NCBI GenBank assembly: GCA_965230215.1
Contig: CBDDKN010000002.1
Location: 682,001 to 746,000 of the forward strand
Direction of reading: 5' to 3'
DNA from: RFSX01 sp965230215
GTDB taxonomy: Bacteria > Bacteroidota > Bacteroidia > Chitinophagales > Saprospiraceae
Length of the DNA: 64,000 bases
Shown here: positions 19,599-29,307 of the stretch, piece after piece
Position numbering within the stretch: the first letter of the stretch is position 1
Layout of the letters: each line of letters begins with the position of its first letter
The notes under the pieces: generated by a model
Databases searched by the model: none
The model's input: the letters and a program-made list of their open reading frames with translations, nothing else
Told to the model about the DNA's origin: nothing
Program-made: the position numbers and the translations under genes

Positions 19599-19842
19599 AT
19601 TTTTTAAATACATATTCATATTGCCCATAAGAGTATATCAAATCCTGATATCTCCATTACTTGGACCGACATGCAGATTTGAGCCCAGCTGTTCAAAGTA
19701 TATGGTCGCAGCCATAGAAGAATGGGGTGTATTCAAAGGTGTGTGGATGGGTATAAAAAGAATAGGAAGATGCCATCCCTGGACTCCTGGTGGCTATGAC
19801 CCTGTACCAAAAAAATCAGATAATGTTAAGAAGGCCTCGTAG
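19591..19842 (+). CDS. yidD: Membrane protein insertion efficiency factor YidD
   Basis: An 83-residue YidD protein, small and membrane-associated, thought to assist YidC-dependent insertion. The cysteine motif CRFEPSCSKY and the C-terminal GRCHPWTPGGYDPVP are diagnostic. The likely start is TTG (19591), inside the end of the DUF6702 gene, and the stop lies 20 bp inside hemB, so the gene is locked between its neighbours. It is normally found beside rnpA and yidC; here it is separate from them. Confidence 0.93.
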   Translation: MNKFFKYIFILPIRVYQILISPLLGPTCRFEPSCSKYMVAAIEEWGVFKGVWMGIKRIGRCHPWTPGGYDPVPKKSDNVKKAS

Positions 19843-20812
19843 AAATAGAAAAAGCGAAAGTGTAAGAAATCTTGTAAGGGAAACAAGACTCCACGCTGAT
19901 GATTTGATTATGCCACTATTCCTGGTAGATGGCTCAGGAATCAGCAATTCAATAAGTTCCTTACCTGTCGCTAATAGATTGTCACTGGACAACACACTTA
20001 GAGAAATAGAGGAGTGTATGGATCTTGGCCTACACGCATTTATCATGTTTCCCAAAATTGATGATGCCCTCAAAGATAAAACAGCAAGTTATGCAGTCAG
20101 TGAGGACAACTTCTATCTCAAGGCTGCTCATGAAATAAAGAAACGATTTCCGTCTATAAGTTTGATAAGTGATGTAGCTCTGGACCCCTATAATATAGAT
20201 GGTCATGATGGTATCGTTAGAAACGGTGTCATCCAGAATGATGAAACACTTCTTGTACTTGAAAAGATGGCCGTTGCTCAGGCTGAGGCTGGATTTGATA
20301 TTATTGGACCATCAGATATGATGGATGGAAGAGTAGAAGCTATAAGATCTTCTCTTGACAGCCATGATCATCATAACGTATCAATAATGTCCTATACAGC
20401 CAAATATGCCAGCGCATACTATGGTCCGTTTAGAGATGCTCTTGATTCAGCGCCAGTCGAGGATGACGCGATTCCCAAGGATAAAAAATCCTATCAGATG
20501 GATCCGGCTAATAAAATGGAAGCCATGCTGGAGGCCGAATTGGATACAATGGAAGGTGCAGACTTTCTCATGGTCAAACCAGCTTTGAACTATTTGGATA
20601 TAATTGACATGATCAACAGAAACTTTGAATTGCCTGTTGTAGCCTATCATGTAAGTGGTGAATGTTCAATGCTGATAGCTGCGGCACAGAATGGATGGCT
20701 TGATTTCAATCAGGCAATGCCAGAAACACTGTTGTCGATCAAGCGAGCCGGAGCAAAGTTGATAATATCATACTTTGCCAAGTCTTATCTTCAGCTTATC
20801 TCTGAGAAATAA
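19823..20812 (+). CDS. hemB: Delta-aminolevulinic acid dehydratase (porphobilinogen synthase) HemB
   Basis: HemB condenses two 5-aminolevulinate molecules to porphobilinogen. The 329-residue protein has both active-site lysines (K194 in YTAKYAS, K252 in MVKPALNY) and GPSDMMDGRV. The metal loop, DVALDPYNIDGHDG (118-130), has Asp/Ala where zinc enzymes have cysteines, so this is the magnesium/potassium-dependent type. ATG at 19823 is chosen over an upstream GTG. Its last 17 bases overlap the convergent metalloprotease gene. Confidence 0.96.
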   Translation: MLRRPRRNRKSESVRNLVRETRLHADDLIMPLFLVDGSGISNSISSLPVANRLSLDNTLREIEECMDLGLHAFIMFPKIDDALKDKTASYAVSEDNFYLKAAHEIKKRFPSISLISDVALDPYNIDGHDGIVRNGVIQNDETLLVLEKMAVAQAEAGFDIIGPSDMMDGRVEAIRSSLDSHDHHNVSIMSYTAKYASAYYGPFRDALDSAPVEDDAIPKDKKSYQMDPANKMEAMLEAELDTMEGADFLMVKPALNYLDIIDMINRNFELPVVAYHVSGECSMLIAAAQNGWLDFNQAMPETLLSIKRAGAKLIISYFAKSYLQLISEK

Positions 20813-22802
20813 TAATCTTTCTTACCACAGTATCCTGACCATATTCAATTGTGAGCCAGTACACGCCCGTTGTCAGGTCAGCCTGTTTCAGATGGTCAAA
20901 CAACGGTTTGTCTTTAGTACCTATTGTTGTTTGCAATTTACCATCCAGGCCATAAATCTTTATTGATCCAGGATCTACCTGGTCGTATTTGATGGAAAGC
21001 TTTTCCTCAAAATCAGCAAAGCTTAAATTCAATAATTCAAACTGTTCCTTCTCTCCATTAATAATAAACATAAGCGGTGCGCAATCATCAATCAAAGCAT
21101 CAAATCCAGTACCTGTTGCTACTTCAAAGCCAGGATCCAAATCTATGTCTGTTCCAGCAGCATACAAAACGGATTGCCCATTATCAATAAGTGCGTCTGA
21201 CATGATATTGAATTCAGCTCTATAAGTGTTCTGAGAAATAGAATTAATAACAAGGAAATCTCCATCACAATCCTCAAGTGCACAGCCCTCATCAGTTACG
21301 TTATCACAATCATTATCAATGCCATCACATATCTCCGTATTACCTGGATATACATTGCTGTTACTGTCGTCACAATCCGTATTGTCCAAGACATATCCAG
21401 AAGGCTGCTCACAGTCAATCAAGCTGTTATTTGGATCTCCAAAATCGTCGCCATCAGTATCAGCATAATAAGTCATATTGGACGCATAACTTACATCGAT
21501 AAACTTGATTTCAGAATCTGATCCTGCACCATTGGTTGCTATCAAGCCTGACCGGATAGTTCCATTGGTACCTGAGGTAACACATACAGTAGGGTTCTGA
21601 TCCGTCGAACTTGAAATATCAATAGCGATATTCCCAGCTGTTACTTGAAAAGACCACTCCCAGGAATCCGGGAAGTTCTGTGAAGCATCGTTATATGATA
21701 TACAATCTGTATTACACAATGCCACTGGACCATTAGGTGTGAAATCAGCAACAGGAGGAGGCAAACATTTCGGACTACTTGTTGTGAACCCTTCGAAAAC
21801 AGCCGTTGCATTCATAACATCGCTTTGGTCTGAAGTAAACATATACATACATCCATCACCAGCATAGCTCATGAAGTTCATGTACATATCTTCGGAACTA
21901 CATGTCTGAGGAAGATCAGAGCAACTGCTATGGGATCCACATGACAGGTATCCACTGTAGTTGTTGGCCATGTTCGGAGTATCAGCTATTTGATCCTGTG
22001 ATCCGCCACAACTAAAATTATCACCCCATATATGAAATAAGCCCAGGTAGTGTCCTAATTCATGCGCCGTGGTTTCTCCTTCATCATAAGTGGAAAAGCA
22101 ACTTCCCGAGCCCGTGAAGTTGGCACCTGGACAATTGATTGCACCTGTTCCCCATACACAATTATCAACCAACACGCCATCACCATTGAAATTGCCAGGT
22201 ATACCATTAGAGACTCCCAAAAGACCGCCAGGTAAGTTATCTACATATATATTTATATACTCATCCCAATCTGAATTAACCGGGGTAAAATTTCCACTGG
22301 GAACACTGAAACTCACTTGGCCGATAGTAACTGCGTAATCACCATCGACAAGCCCATATCCAGATGGGTGTCCATATTGTCCAATACAAAATTCAATGCA
22401 AGCATTACCCAATATACCCGCACCAAAACAAGATGTAAAGTTATTTATAAGAAATGCATCAGCATCCAGGCCGGCAATCTCATTGTTCATTTCATTAATC
22501 TGATCCACGGCCACATCTATTGCACATGCCTCCTGTCCAGCAGGAACAATTCCAGAGTCATAATGGATAGCCACCGGAATAATTATTGGCCCGTTGCTAC
22601 AGTCCGGATTCTTTCTTCCATTCCTGTCTGCAATGATCTTGCTTATAGCTTTTCTCCAGATCTCATTTCGAAGCCTGTATTCTTCATCCTCCTCCAATCT
22701 CTGTTCATGGGATTGAATCGTATTAAGACATCTTTCGAATTCTTGTGAATGTGCACTAAAAGCGCAGGCGAGCAAAATAAAAAGCAGGCTAAGTCTTGAC
22801 AT
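20796..22802 (-). CDS. Secreted M43 (pappalysin-type) metalloprotease with PKD-like, MopE-like and T9SS C-terminal domains
   Basis: After a signal peptide (MSRLSLLFILLACAFSAHSQ) comes an M43 zinc peptidase domain with HELGHYLGLFH at 247-257; the Met-turn is probably in NFMSYAGDGCM. A PKD-like beta domain follows (about residues 350-435). Then come cysteine/aspartate motifs of the MopE type (DCDDSNSNVYPGNTEICDGI), which often bind calcium or copper. The final 80 residues (KIYGLDGKLQ, LTTGVYWLTIEY) form a divergent type A sorting domain without the usual PNP. ATG at 22802 is preferred over a start 54 bp upstream. It probably degrades extracellular protein. Confidence 0.88.
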   Translation of the reverse strand: MSRLSLLFILLACAFSAHSQEFERCLNTIQSHEQRLEEDEEYRLRNEIWRKAISKIIADRNGRKNPDCSNGPIIIPVAIHYDSGIVPAGQEACAIDVAVDQINEMNNEIAGLDADAFLINNFTSCFGAGILGNACIEFCIGQYGHPSGYGLVDGDYAVTIGQVSFSVPSGNFTPVNSDWDEYINIYVDNLPGGLLGVSNGIPGNFNGDGVLVDNCVWGTGAINCPGANFTGSGSCFSTYDEGETTAHELGHYLGLFHIWGDNFSCGGSQDQIADTPNMANNYSGYLSCGSHSSCSDLPQTCSSEDMYMNFMSYAGDGCMYMFTSDQSDVMNATAVFEGFTTSSPKCLPPPVADFTPNGPVALCNTDCISYNDASQNFPDSWEWSFQVTAGNIAIDISSSTDQNPTVCVTSGTNGTIRSGLIATNGAGSDSEIKFIDVSYASNMTYYADTDGDDFGDPNNSLIDCEQPSGYVLDNTDCDDSNSNVYPGNTEICDGIDNDCDNVTDEGCALEDCDGDFLVINSISQNTYRAEFNIMSDALIDNGQSVLYAAGTDIDLDPGFEVATGTGFDALIDDCAPLMFIINGEKEQFELLNLSFADFEEKLSIKYDQVDPGSIKIYGLDGKLQTTIGTKDKPLFDHLKQADLTTGVYWLTIEYGQDTVVRKIIISQR

Positions 22803-22938
22803 AGATTTGTATTTAAACCACGCAAATAGACATAAAAAAACTTGTTTTTGAAACATTATATTTTACATTTTCTCAATTTGTTATTGAAAAAACTGTAAAT
22901 GTCTGCTTTTGGCGCAGTCTTAATTAGGAAAAGCGATT

Positions 22939-24063
22939 TTACACAAAGAAGAGCTCTGAAATAACATCATTTGCTATAGCCTTCCCCTGTCGGGTGAGTT
23001 TGTAACTTCTTTCTTCAAGAAAGACATTCCCTTTGGAGATCTGAATTTGAGCATGATGAACAAAGTGATCAATAAATACTTGATCAAATTTATTTAGATC
23101 CTCCTCATCACAACCCCAAACTGTTCTCAATCCTGTCATAACGAATTCGTTATATCTGTCCTTGGGTTCCAGCTGCTCGGTTTCAGTGAAAGGAAGTCCT
23201 TCCTTTATAGCATTGATGTATTTTATATTATTGGCCACATTCCAGGATCGTGATTCTCCATTAAAAGAATGGGCAGATGGACCTAGGCCAAGGTAAGGGA
23301 CAGACTTCCAGTAATTGCTGTTATGTTTTGAAACAAAACCAGCTAATGCATAATTCGAAATCTCATAGTGGTCATAGCCATGCTCAGATAAGTAATCCTG
23401 TGTCACTTCAAACTGTTCAACATATTCTTCATCCCTCGGCTTTTCAACCTTTCCTTTCTCCACCATATGATGTAAAGCCGTTCTAGGCTCTACAGTCAAT
23501 CCATAACAAGAAATATGTGGGATAGCCATTTCCTTGGCTTGCTTGATGTTTTCAAACCACTTTTCACTTGACGAACTTGGACTTCCAAAGATTAAGTCAA
23601 TACTGAAATTTTCGAAACCTACGGATCTGGCATTTTTTATACAGTCAAAAGCTTGAGAAGCATTGTGGGATCTGTTCATCCACGTGAGGTCGTCATCAAA
23701 GAAAGACTGAATGCCAATCGACAGACGATTCACGCCAACTGATTTTAATTCCTGCAGATATTCTAAATCAAGATCATCCGGATTGGCTTCAAGGCAAACT
23801 TCACATGCATCTGCAATATCAAATGCATTGTGGAGTGATGATAATATGCGGTCTATTTGATGACCATCCAGCACAGAAGGTGTACCTCCGCCGAAATAAA
23901 TAGTATCCACTTGCGTAGCGCCCAAGTAGGATTTTCGCAAGTTAATTTCTAACAATAAGGCCTCTAAAAAGTCGTCTATATGCTTAAGCTGCGTTGAAAA
24001 ATGAAAATTGCAATAATGGCACGCTTTTTTACAATATGGAATATGAAGATAAATACCTGACAT
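22939..24063 (-). CDS. hemW: Radical SAM haem chaperone HemW (coproporphyrinogen oxidase-like)
   Basis: A 374-residue radical SAM protein with the CxxxCxxC cluster at C11, C15 and C18 (PYCKKACHYCNF) and the family motifs FGGGTPS and SIGIQSF. The C-terminal HemN-like domain is present (RYNEFVMTGLRTVWG). HemW proteins, often annotated as oxygen-independent coproporphyrinogen oxidase, insert or deliver haem. The first cysteine motif lacks the extra Cys of true HemN, which supports HemW. It is transcribed divergently from the BamA-like gene. Confidence 0.92.
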   Translation of the reverse strand: MSGIYLHIPYCKKACHYCNFHFSTQLKHIDDFLEALLLEINLRKSYLGATQVDTIYFGGGTPSVLDGHQIDRILSSLHNAFDIADACEVCLEANPDDLDLEYLQELKSVGVNRLSIGIQSFFDDDLTWMNRSHNASQAFDCIKNARSVGFENFSIDLIFGSPSSSSEKWFENIKQAKEMAIPHISCYGLTVEPRTALHHMVEKGKVEKPRDEEYVEQFEVTQDYLSEHGYDHYEISNYALAGFVSKHNSNYWKSVPYLGLGPSAHSFNGESRSWNVANNIKYINAIKEGLPFTETEQLEPKDRYNEFVMTGLRTVWGCDEEDLNKFDQVFIDHFVHHAQIQISKGNVFLEERSYKLTRQGKAIANDVISELFFV

Positions 24064-24070
24064 TCACTCT

Positions 24071-24078
24071 TATCTTTG
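24071..24078 (+). promoter_or_regulatory. Putative -7 box for the BamA/TamA-like gene
   Basis: TATCTTTG matches TAnnTTTG 26 bp before the ATG at 24105, in the short divergent gap to hemW. Confidence 0.35.
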
Positions 24079-24104
24079 TATACTGTAAATAAGCATTATT
24101 CTTG

Positions 24105-25853
24105 ATGCACCGGGATATCGTATTTCTCCTTTTCTTGGCATGTGTCTTCTTTAATCCAATTGGCGCACAAGATAGCTATATCCATATCATAAGTAAAGGC
24201 AAGGCGTTTGAAAGCCATGATTCCATCATCAAAGTTGAGGATGGCCTCACAGCTGAACAGCAGGTAGCCAGATTTATTGAAGACCTCATACAAAAAGATT
24301 ATTTAGAAGCATCTCTTGATAGCATAGTTGTCGATAGCGCAAGTCAGGTTATGGCTTATATACATCATGGTCCGAAATATGATTTTTCGAAAATCAAACT
24401 CGATTCCCTTGATGACAACCTGAAGCGTCGGTTATCTTATTCGTCTGTTACCAATAAAGCCCAATACCTAGACTTAAGAAGAAGAGCGGGTTTAATCTGT
24501 GCTAATGAAGGATATCCCTTTGCAAAATTAAAACTCCAAGATGGGCAAGAGTTTCTAGAAGGCAGATCTGCCTTACTTGTTTTAGAAAAAGGTCCGTTGG
24601 TTATCGTGGACTCGCTTCGCATTAATGGCAGCACCAAGCTGTCAAAACGATTCCTTGAGAAATATTTACAAATATCTGAGGGCGATATCTACAGACATAA
24701 AAAATTGACTGCAGTCCAGTCTAAATTACAACGCCTTAATTATGTCGAACAATTTGAAAGTCCTCAGCTGACATTTTTTGGAGATTATGCAAGCCTGGAT
24801 ATTTATCTGAACAACAAGAACTCCAGCCGATTTGACTTTTTGTTTGGTATCATCCCAACCAATAATTTTGCTGACCGCAGTCTCTTTCTATCTATCGACC
24901 TTACAGCCGAAATGCAGAATAAGCTCGGCAATGGGGAATATATTTTAGTAGATTTCGAGAGATTAAGACCTGAGCAACAAAGGTTCGAATTCAAATTCAA
25001 TTACCCTTATATTCTCTCTCTGGATTATGGCGTTGATATTGACTTCAGCATATTCCGCTTGGGTCTGGATTATCAAACACTGATCTCTGACATCGGAATT
25101 GAATATATCATCAATACGACAGACAGGCTCAAGCTGTCCTGGAATTATGAATCAACTAACATTGTAGAGCTTGACACCACATTATTGCTCACAACACAAT
25201 CGTTGCCAGAAGATCTTGATATCTCACAAAACGGTCTATCTGCTGAACTAAATATCAATAGGCTAGATTATCTCCTTAATCCGAGAAGAGGTTATTCAAT
25301 AGGTATCAAAGCTACGGCTGGACTGAAAAAGATAAACCGGAATACTTCTATTCTTGCGCTCAAAAATGATGCGGTTGATTTTGGAATGGCCTATGACAGC
25401 CTGGACCTGAGAAGTGCGCGATATGAAGTCAGGGCAGACTTACAAAACTATATTCCAATTGCCAATCGCAGTGCCATTGGAACAAGAGTCCAATTGGGTT
25501 GGCGGTATAGTGAACAAGGGCTTTACAGAAATGAAAAATTCCAGATCGGAGGGAATAAATTACTTCGTGGATTTGATGAAGCACAATTCTTTACATCGTA
25601 CTACGCGGTTACGAGTATAGATTATCGGATTCTGTTAGACAACAACTCATATCTGAGTGCACCATTCGTAGATCTGGCCATGATCGAAAATGCATCGGGA
25701 GAGTCTATATGGGCTATTGGAATAGGAGCTGGTCTTGGCATTGAAACCCAAGCAGGAATATTTTCTTTCTCTATTGCAGCTGGACGAACGGAAGAAGTGA
25801 GCTTTGACCTGCGCAGGCCAAAAGCTCATTTCGGTTATATTTCTCTTTTCTAA
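24105..25853 (+). CDS. BamA/TamA-family outer-membrane protein
   Basis: The 582-residue protein starts with a signal peptide (MHRDIVFLLFLACVFFNPIGA). Soluble POTRA-like segments follow (about 25-220, with GPLVIVDSLRINGSTKLSKR). The remainder is an Omp85 (bacterial surface antigen) barrel with NRLDYLLNPRRGYSIGI and a late GGNKLLRGFDEAQF strand/loop typical of the lid motif. It is shorter than BamA, so it is more likely a TamA-like or other accessory Omp85 protein than the essential BamA. ATG at 24105 follows a TTG by one codon. It overlaps the convergent secreted-enzyme gene by 4 bp. Confidence 0.88.
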   Translation: MHRDIVFLLFLACVFFNPIGAQDSYIHIISKGKAFESHDSIIKVEDGLTAEQQVARFIEDLIQKDYLEASLDSIVVDSASQVMAYIHHGPKYDFSKIKLDSLDDNLKRRLSYSSVTNKAQYLDLRRRAGLICANEGYPFAKLKLQDGQEFLEGRSALLVLEKGPLVIVDSLRINGSTKLSKRFLEKYLQISEGDIYRHKKLTAVQSKLQRLNYVEQFESPQLTFFGDYASLDIYLNNKNSSRFDFLFGIIPTNNFADRSLFLSIDLTAEMQNKLGNGEYILVDFERLRPEQQRFEFKFNYPYILSLDYGVDIDFSIFRLGLDYQTLISDIGIEYIINTTDRLKLSWNYESTNIVELDTTLLLTTQSLPEDLDISQNGLSAELNINRLDYLLNPRRGYSIGIKATAGLKKINRNTSILALKNDAVDFGMAYDSLDLRSARYEVRADLQNYIPIANRSAIGTRVQLGWRYSEQGLYRNEKFQIGGNKLLRGFDEAQFFTSYYAVTSIDYRILLDNNSYLSAPFVDLAMIENASGESIWAIGIGAGLGIETQAGIFSFSIAAGRTEEVSFDLRRPKAHFGYISLF

Positions 25854-27532
25854 CGGGCTATCAGCACCTTGCTGGCAGCGCTATCGTTGATATAAATTGA
25901 ATACATACCAGTAGGCCAGTTTGAAGTATCGATATACTTTCTTCCACCTGACATACTTCCGAATGTCTCGATCACCTGGCCTATCGAATTGAATATTCTG
26001 ATATTAACAAATTTGCCAGCCTCCCACTTAACCGTGATTAAGTCTTGCGCAGGATTGGGATACACTTCCAATTTGTATTCCAGCAATTCTGCAACCGGGA
26101 CAAGTCTGTCACAATAAGTTGTATCTGGATCCAATTCAATCCAACCCTTAGAGCTAAGGTCTCTACCTTCAAATGCTGAATAATCCGTAGGGTATCTCTT
26201 AACCCTGAAAGTCAGGTTGTTGTTGATGGCCAATGTGGTATCCCCTTGCGATAATGGGAATCCTCCTCTCAAAGGTGTAATGTATTCCCAGACGATCTCG
26301 TTATCTGGCGTCATTTCAAAAGTATAACCAAACCTGCCTGATGTGATTAGCAAATTGCTATTTGGCAAATATTGAAAACTTGAAAGACCGCTGGAATACA
26401 ATCGCTGAGGAGATTCAGGATGTGTAGCGGTAAATTCAACATCTTCAGGACCAAATTTTCCATTTTCAAAAGGAAAATCCCATCCATACATATTGAAACC
26501 TGAGTTGATAATATTCACGGTAGAAAAGTCAGGTCCTACCCTATTATTGAAAACAGCAATCTTACCATAATTCGGATCAAATCCTGGCACAAAATCATCG
26601 ATGAAGTTTGCATCATGCTGGAAAAACAGTTTCTGATCAGTACTGTCACCTTGATCATAAATCTGAGGATTACCCCATCGGTACATTATATCCCCACCTT
26701 TTCCGCTAAATCCACCACTACCAGTCGCCGCTTCCGCTGTAGTTGTGGTATGATCTATAACCCAGATTTCGCTGAAATATGGGATACTCAACAACAAATA
26801 ATCCCAATTCGGATCATAGTCCAATGAATTACTGTGCATCCAATCCGGATCACCCGATCCATCAAAGTCATGATTGATATCCATCTTACCAGGGTTCTCT
26901 GATATGTTACCAAAGTTATTCTTCGTCGGATCAAAGTCTTGAACCAAATGATCCCATGCATGCCACTCCCAAACGATTTCATCTGTGGCAGGGTCAATTT
27001 CAAGAATATAGTCTGGCCACATTTCATCTCTCTCAAGGACAGATGTATCACGACCCGCAGCAATTACTTCTTCAAGATTTTTTACCTCCCAAGCAATCAT
27101 TGCAATCGTTAGACGGTCATTTTTTTCTATAACAGCAATATCATGATGTAGACGGGCCGTGGTGTCGTTGAGTGTGAAACTCCACTCTAACTCGTTATCC
27201 CAGCTTCTTATCTCTACAGAGGCACCGCCACCGCCAGCCCAGATTGGATTGCCGGCCACAGCTGCAGGTCTTAGTGTCTTAACCAGTCTGCCATCTTCAA
27301 GAATATAGGCAGTATTCCCAGGTCTGGTATCTTCTTCTCCTTCCCATACATGAACAATCTCACCACAATTATTCAAAAGATATACATTAGGCTGATTATG
27401 TGGATAAAGCAAATTATATCCATCCCATGCCTTGCTTTCATTGTAAGAAAGCAGTCCGATAGTGTTCTGAGCGCTAATATCGCTGACGAGAAACACCAAT
27501 AATAGAAAGAGTCCTGATTTTATGATATTCAT
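25850..27532 (-). CDS. Secreted arylsulfotransferase-like protein with T9SS type A domain (copy 1)
   Basis: A signal peptide is followed by a beta-propeller-like domain of about 450 residues related to arylsulfate sulfotransferases (ASST). Repeated motifs include EIVWEWHAWDHLVQD, HSNSLDYDPNWDYLL, SIPYFSEIWVIDH and GNPQIY; the DHLVQD and WMHSNS segments carry conserved His. The final 80 residues hold a clear sorting domain (VYPNPAQDLITVKWEAG, PTGMYSIYI). Family members transfer sulfate between phenolic donors and acceptors. Whether this copy is active cannot be told from sequence. The next gene is a paralogue. Confidence 0.82.
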   Translation of the reverse strand: MNIIKSGLFLLLVFLVSDISAQNTIGLLSYNESKAWDGYNLLYPHNQPNVYLLNNCGEIVHVWEGEEDTRPGNTAYILEDGRLVKTLRPAAVAGNPIWAGGGGASVEIRSWDNELEWSFTLNDTTARLHHDIAVIEKNDRLTIAMIAWEVKNLEEVIAAGRDTSVLERDEMWPDYILEIDPATDEIVWEWHAWDHLVQDFDPTKNNFGNISENPGKMDINHDFDGSGDPDWMHSNSLDYDPNWDYLLLSIPYFSEIWVIDHTTTTAEAATGSGGFSGKGGDIMYRWGNPQIYDQGDSTDQKLFFQHDANFIDDFVPGFDPNYGKIAVFNNRVGPDFSTVNIINSGFNMYGWDFPFENGKFGPEDVEFTATHPESPQRLYSSGLSSFQYLPNSNLLITSGRFGYTFEMTPDNEIVWEYITPLRGGFPLSQGDTTLAINNNLTFRVKRYPTDYSAFEGRDLSSKGWIELDPDTTYCDRLVPVAELLEYKLEVYPNPAQDLITVKWEAGKFVNIRIFNSIGQVIETFGSMSGGRKYIDTSNWPTGMYSIYINDSAASKVLIAR

Positions 27533-27578
27533 GTTTTTTGATTTGCCTCTAAGTTATCAATTACTGTGAAGTCTAAAA

Positions 27579-29255
27579 TTAATATTTGACAAATTTAACA
27601 GTGGCCGATCCAGCTCCTGCCAATATCCTTAAGTAATAGATTCCTTCTGCCAATTCAGTAATATCAATACCCGAATAATTATATGAACATGTGTAAACCT
27701 GCCTTCCGTATTGATCATATACAATACAATTTGCCTGGCTCATTATTCCTGTATCATCTTTGACGTACAAGAAACCTGAACTTGGGTTTGGATATAAATC
27801 GATTTCAGACCCGGCAATTAAATTTGAGCTGGTCATACCATCATAGATTGTACAATCTATTTCAACAGGGTCAAGCTCCAGCAAGTCTCCTTGTTCCAGT
27901 GTCCTACCCTCAAAAGCAGGATAGTCTACTGAATATCGAAGGCTTCTAAACACATCGTTTAGAACTGGATTCACACCTTGGGGTAAGGGTCCTGTCTGGC
28001 TTATCGGATTGACATAAAGCCATTCCAACCCACCCTGCCTGTTGAACTCGTAAAAAGTTCCATGATTACCAGAACAGACCAATACATTATCGTTATCCAA
28101 AACTTGTACACCGGAAATTCTCGGTGAGCTAAATGGAAACTGATCATTGGCAAAAAGTTGCCAGTTTTCAGTTATAACATACTTGTTCATATCAGTATCA
28201 AATGAGAAGCTATTGTTTTGAATCTCTGGTCTTATAATTTCAACCGATGAAATATTTCCAGTCCTCCCAAGCCCATTATTAAAAACAGAAATTTCTCCTG
28301 TGAATTCTCCGTTCCTCTTAACCCAGGATGCATCATGTTGGGCATAAAATGTTTGTGATCTGGTATCTTCTGGATTGAAGACATTGTCATTGCCATAACG
28401 AAACAGAATGTCACCCCCCTTTCCAAAGTTTCCACCGGATGATCCGGCAGCTTCAGCTGTTGAAGTACTGTGGTCTATGACGTATATCTCGTTCGTATTT
28501 CTGGAACTTATGATGATCAAGTCCAATTCTTCATTATAATCGATACCGTTAAAGTGCAACCAATCTGCGGAACCGGGTGTCATCAACTGTGCATCATTGA
28601 AAGCTCGGAAGTTAATATCGATACGTTCTGGGCTGGATGCTATATCTCCAAAATTGGATAAACTGGGATTTACATCCTGGACCAAATGGTCATATAGATG
28701 CCACTCCCACACGATCTCTGCTGAATCTATTCCAATAGGTCTAAGCTCCACAATTTGCTCCATCCATAATCCACTGCTGCCTATTGATTCTGGAATCCGT
28801 CCGGCTTGAATGATTTCGTCATCGGGTCTTCTTTCCCATGAAATAATCAGCACATTGCCATTCGGTAAATATTCAAGGTCATGATGTTGCTTGATAGAAT
28901 CAGAAGAATAAGCAAAAGACCACAACAGCTCATCTTCCCAGGACCTCATTTCAATCAATCCACCGGAACCACCAGCTCCAAAACCTTCAAATAGTCTTGA
29001 TGCCCTCAATACGGAACCATCTTCAAGCAAATAGGCCATCATCCCTGGTACCTGATCAAACTCCCATCTTCTAAGCTCATGTCCACAGTTATCAATAAGA
29101 TACGTACGTGTATCTGCAACCGGTGAAAAAAGCGTATAGCCATTATAAGCGTCTTCACTGTTCTCAAACAATCCTACGGTTTGGATTTGTGCATGAGAAG
29201 AGACTAGAATAAAGACACTGCACATTATAGTCAGCAAAAGGCAAGTTTTTCTCAT
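27579..29255 (-). CDS. Secreted arylsulfotransferase-like protein with T9SS type A domain (copy 2)
   Basis: This 558-residue paralogue of the adjacent gene has the same order of parts: signal peptide, EIVWEWHLYDHLVQDVNP, LHFNGIDYNEELDLIIIS, NTNEIYVIDHSTSTAEA and FLYVKDDTG in a type A sorting domain (LYPNPSSG). The common segments align over the full length, so the pair arose by tandem duplication and then diverged. It lies upstream of copy 1 on the same strand with a gap of 46 bp, so they are probably co-expressed. The substrate is unknown. Confidence 0.82.
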   Translation of the reverse strand: MRKTCLLLTIMCSVFILVSSHAQIQTVGLFENSEDAYNGYTLFSPVADTRTYLIDNCGHELRRWEFDQVPGMMAYLLEDGSVLRASRLFEGFGAGGSGGLIEMRSWEDELLWSFAYSSDSIKQHHDLEYLPNGNVLIISWERRPDDEIIQAGRIPESIGSSGLWMEQIVELRPIGIDSAEIVWEWHLYDHLVQDVNPSLSNFGDIASSPERIDINFRAFNDAQLMTPGSADWLHFNGIDYNEELDLIIISSRNTNEIYVIDHSTSTAEAAGSSGGNFGKGGDILFRYGNDNVFNPEDTRSQTFYAQHDASWVKRNGEFTGEISVFNNGLGRTGNISSVEIIRPEIQNNSFSFDTDMNKYVITENWQLFANDQFPFSSPRISGVQVLDNDNVLVCSGNHGTFYEFNRQGGLEWLYVNPISQTGPLPQGVNPVLNDVFRSLRYSVDYPAFEGRTLEQGDLLELDPVEIDCTIYDGMTSSNLIAGSEIDLYPNPSSGFLYVKDDTGIMSQANCIVYDQYGRQVYTCSYNYSGIDITELAEGIYYLRILAGAGSATVKFVKY

Positions 29256-29307
29256 TGGGCTAAATTACAGTACTCTCTTTTGAAAAGAATTATTGAACAT
29301 GACAATT

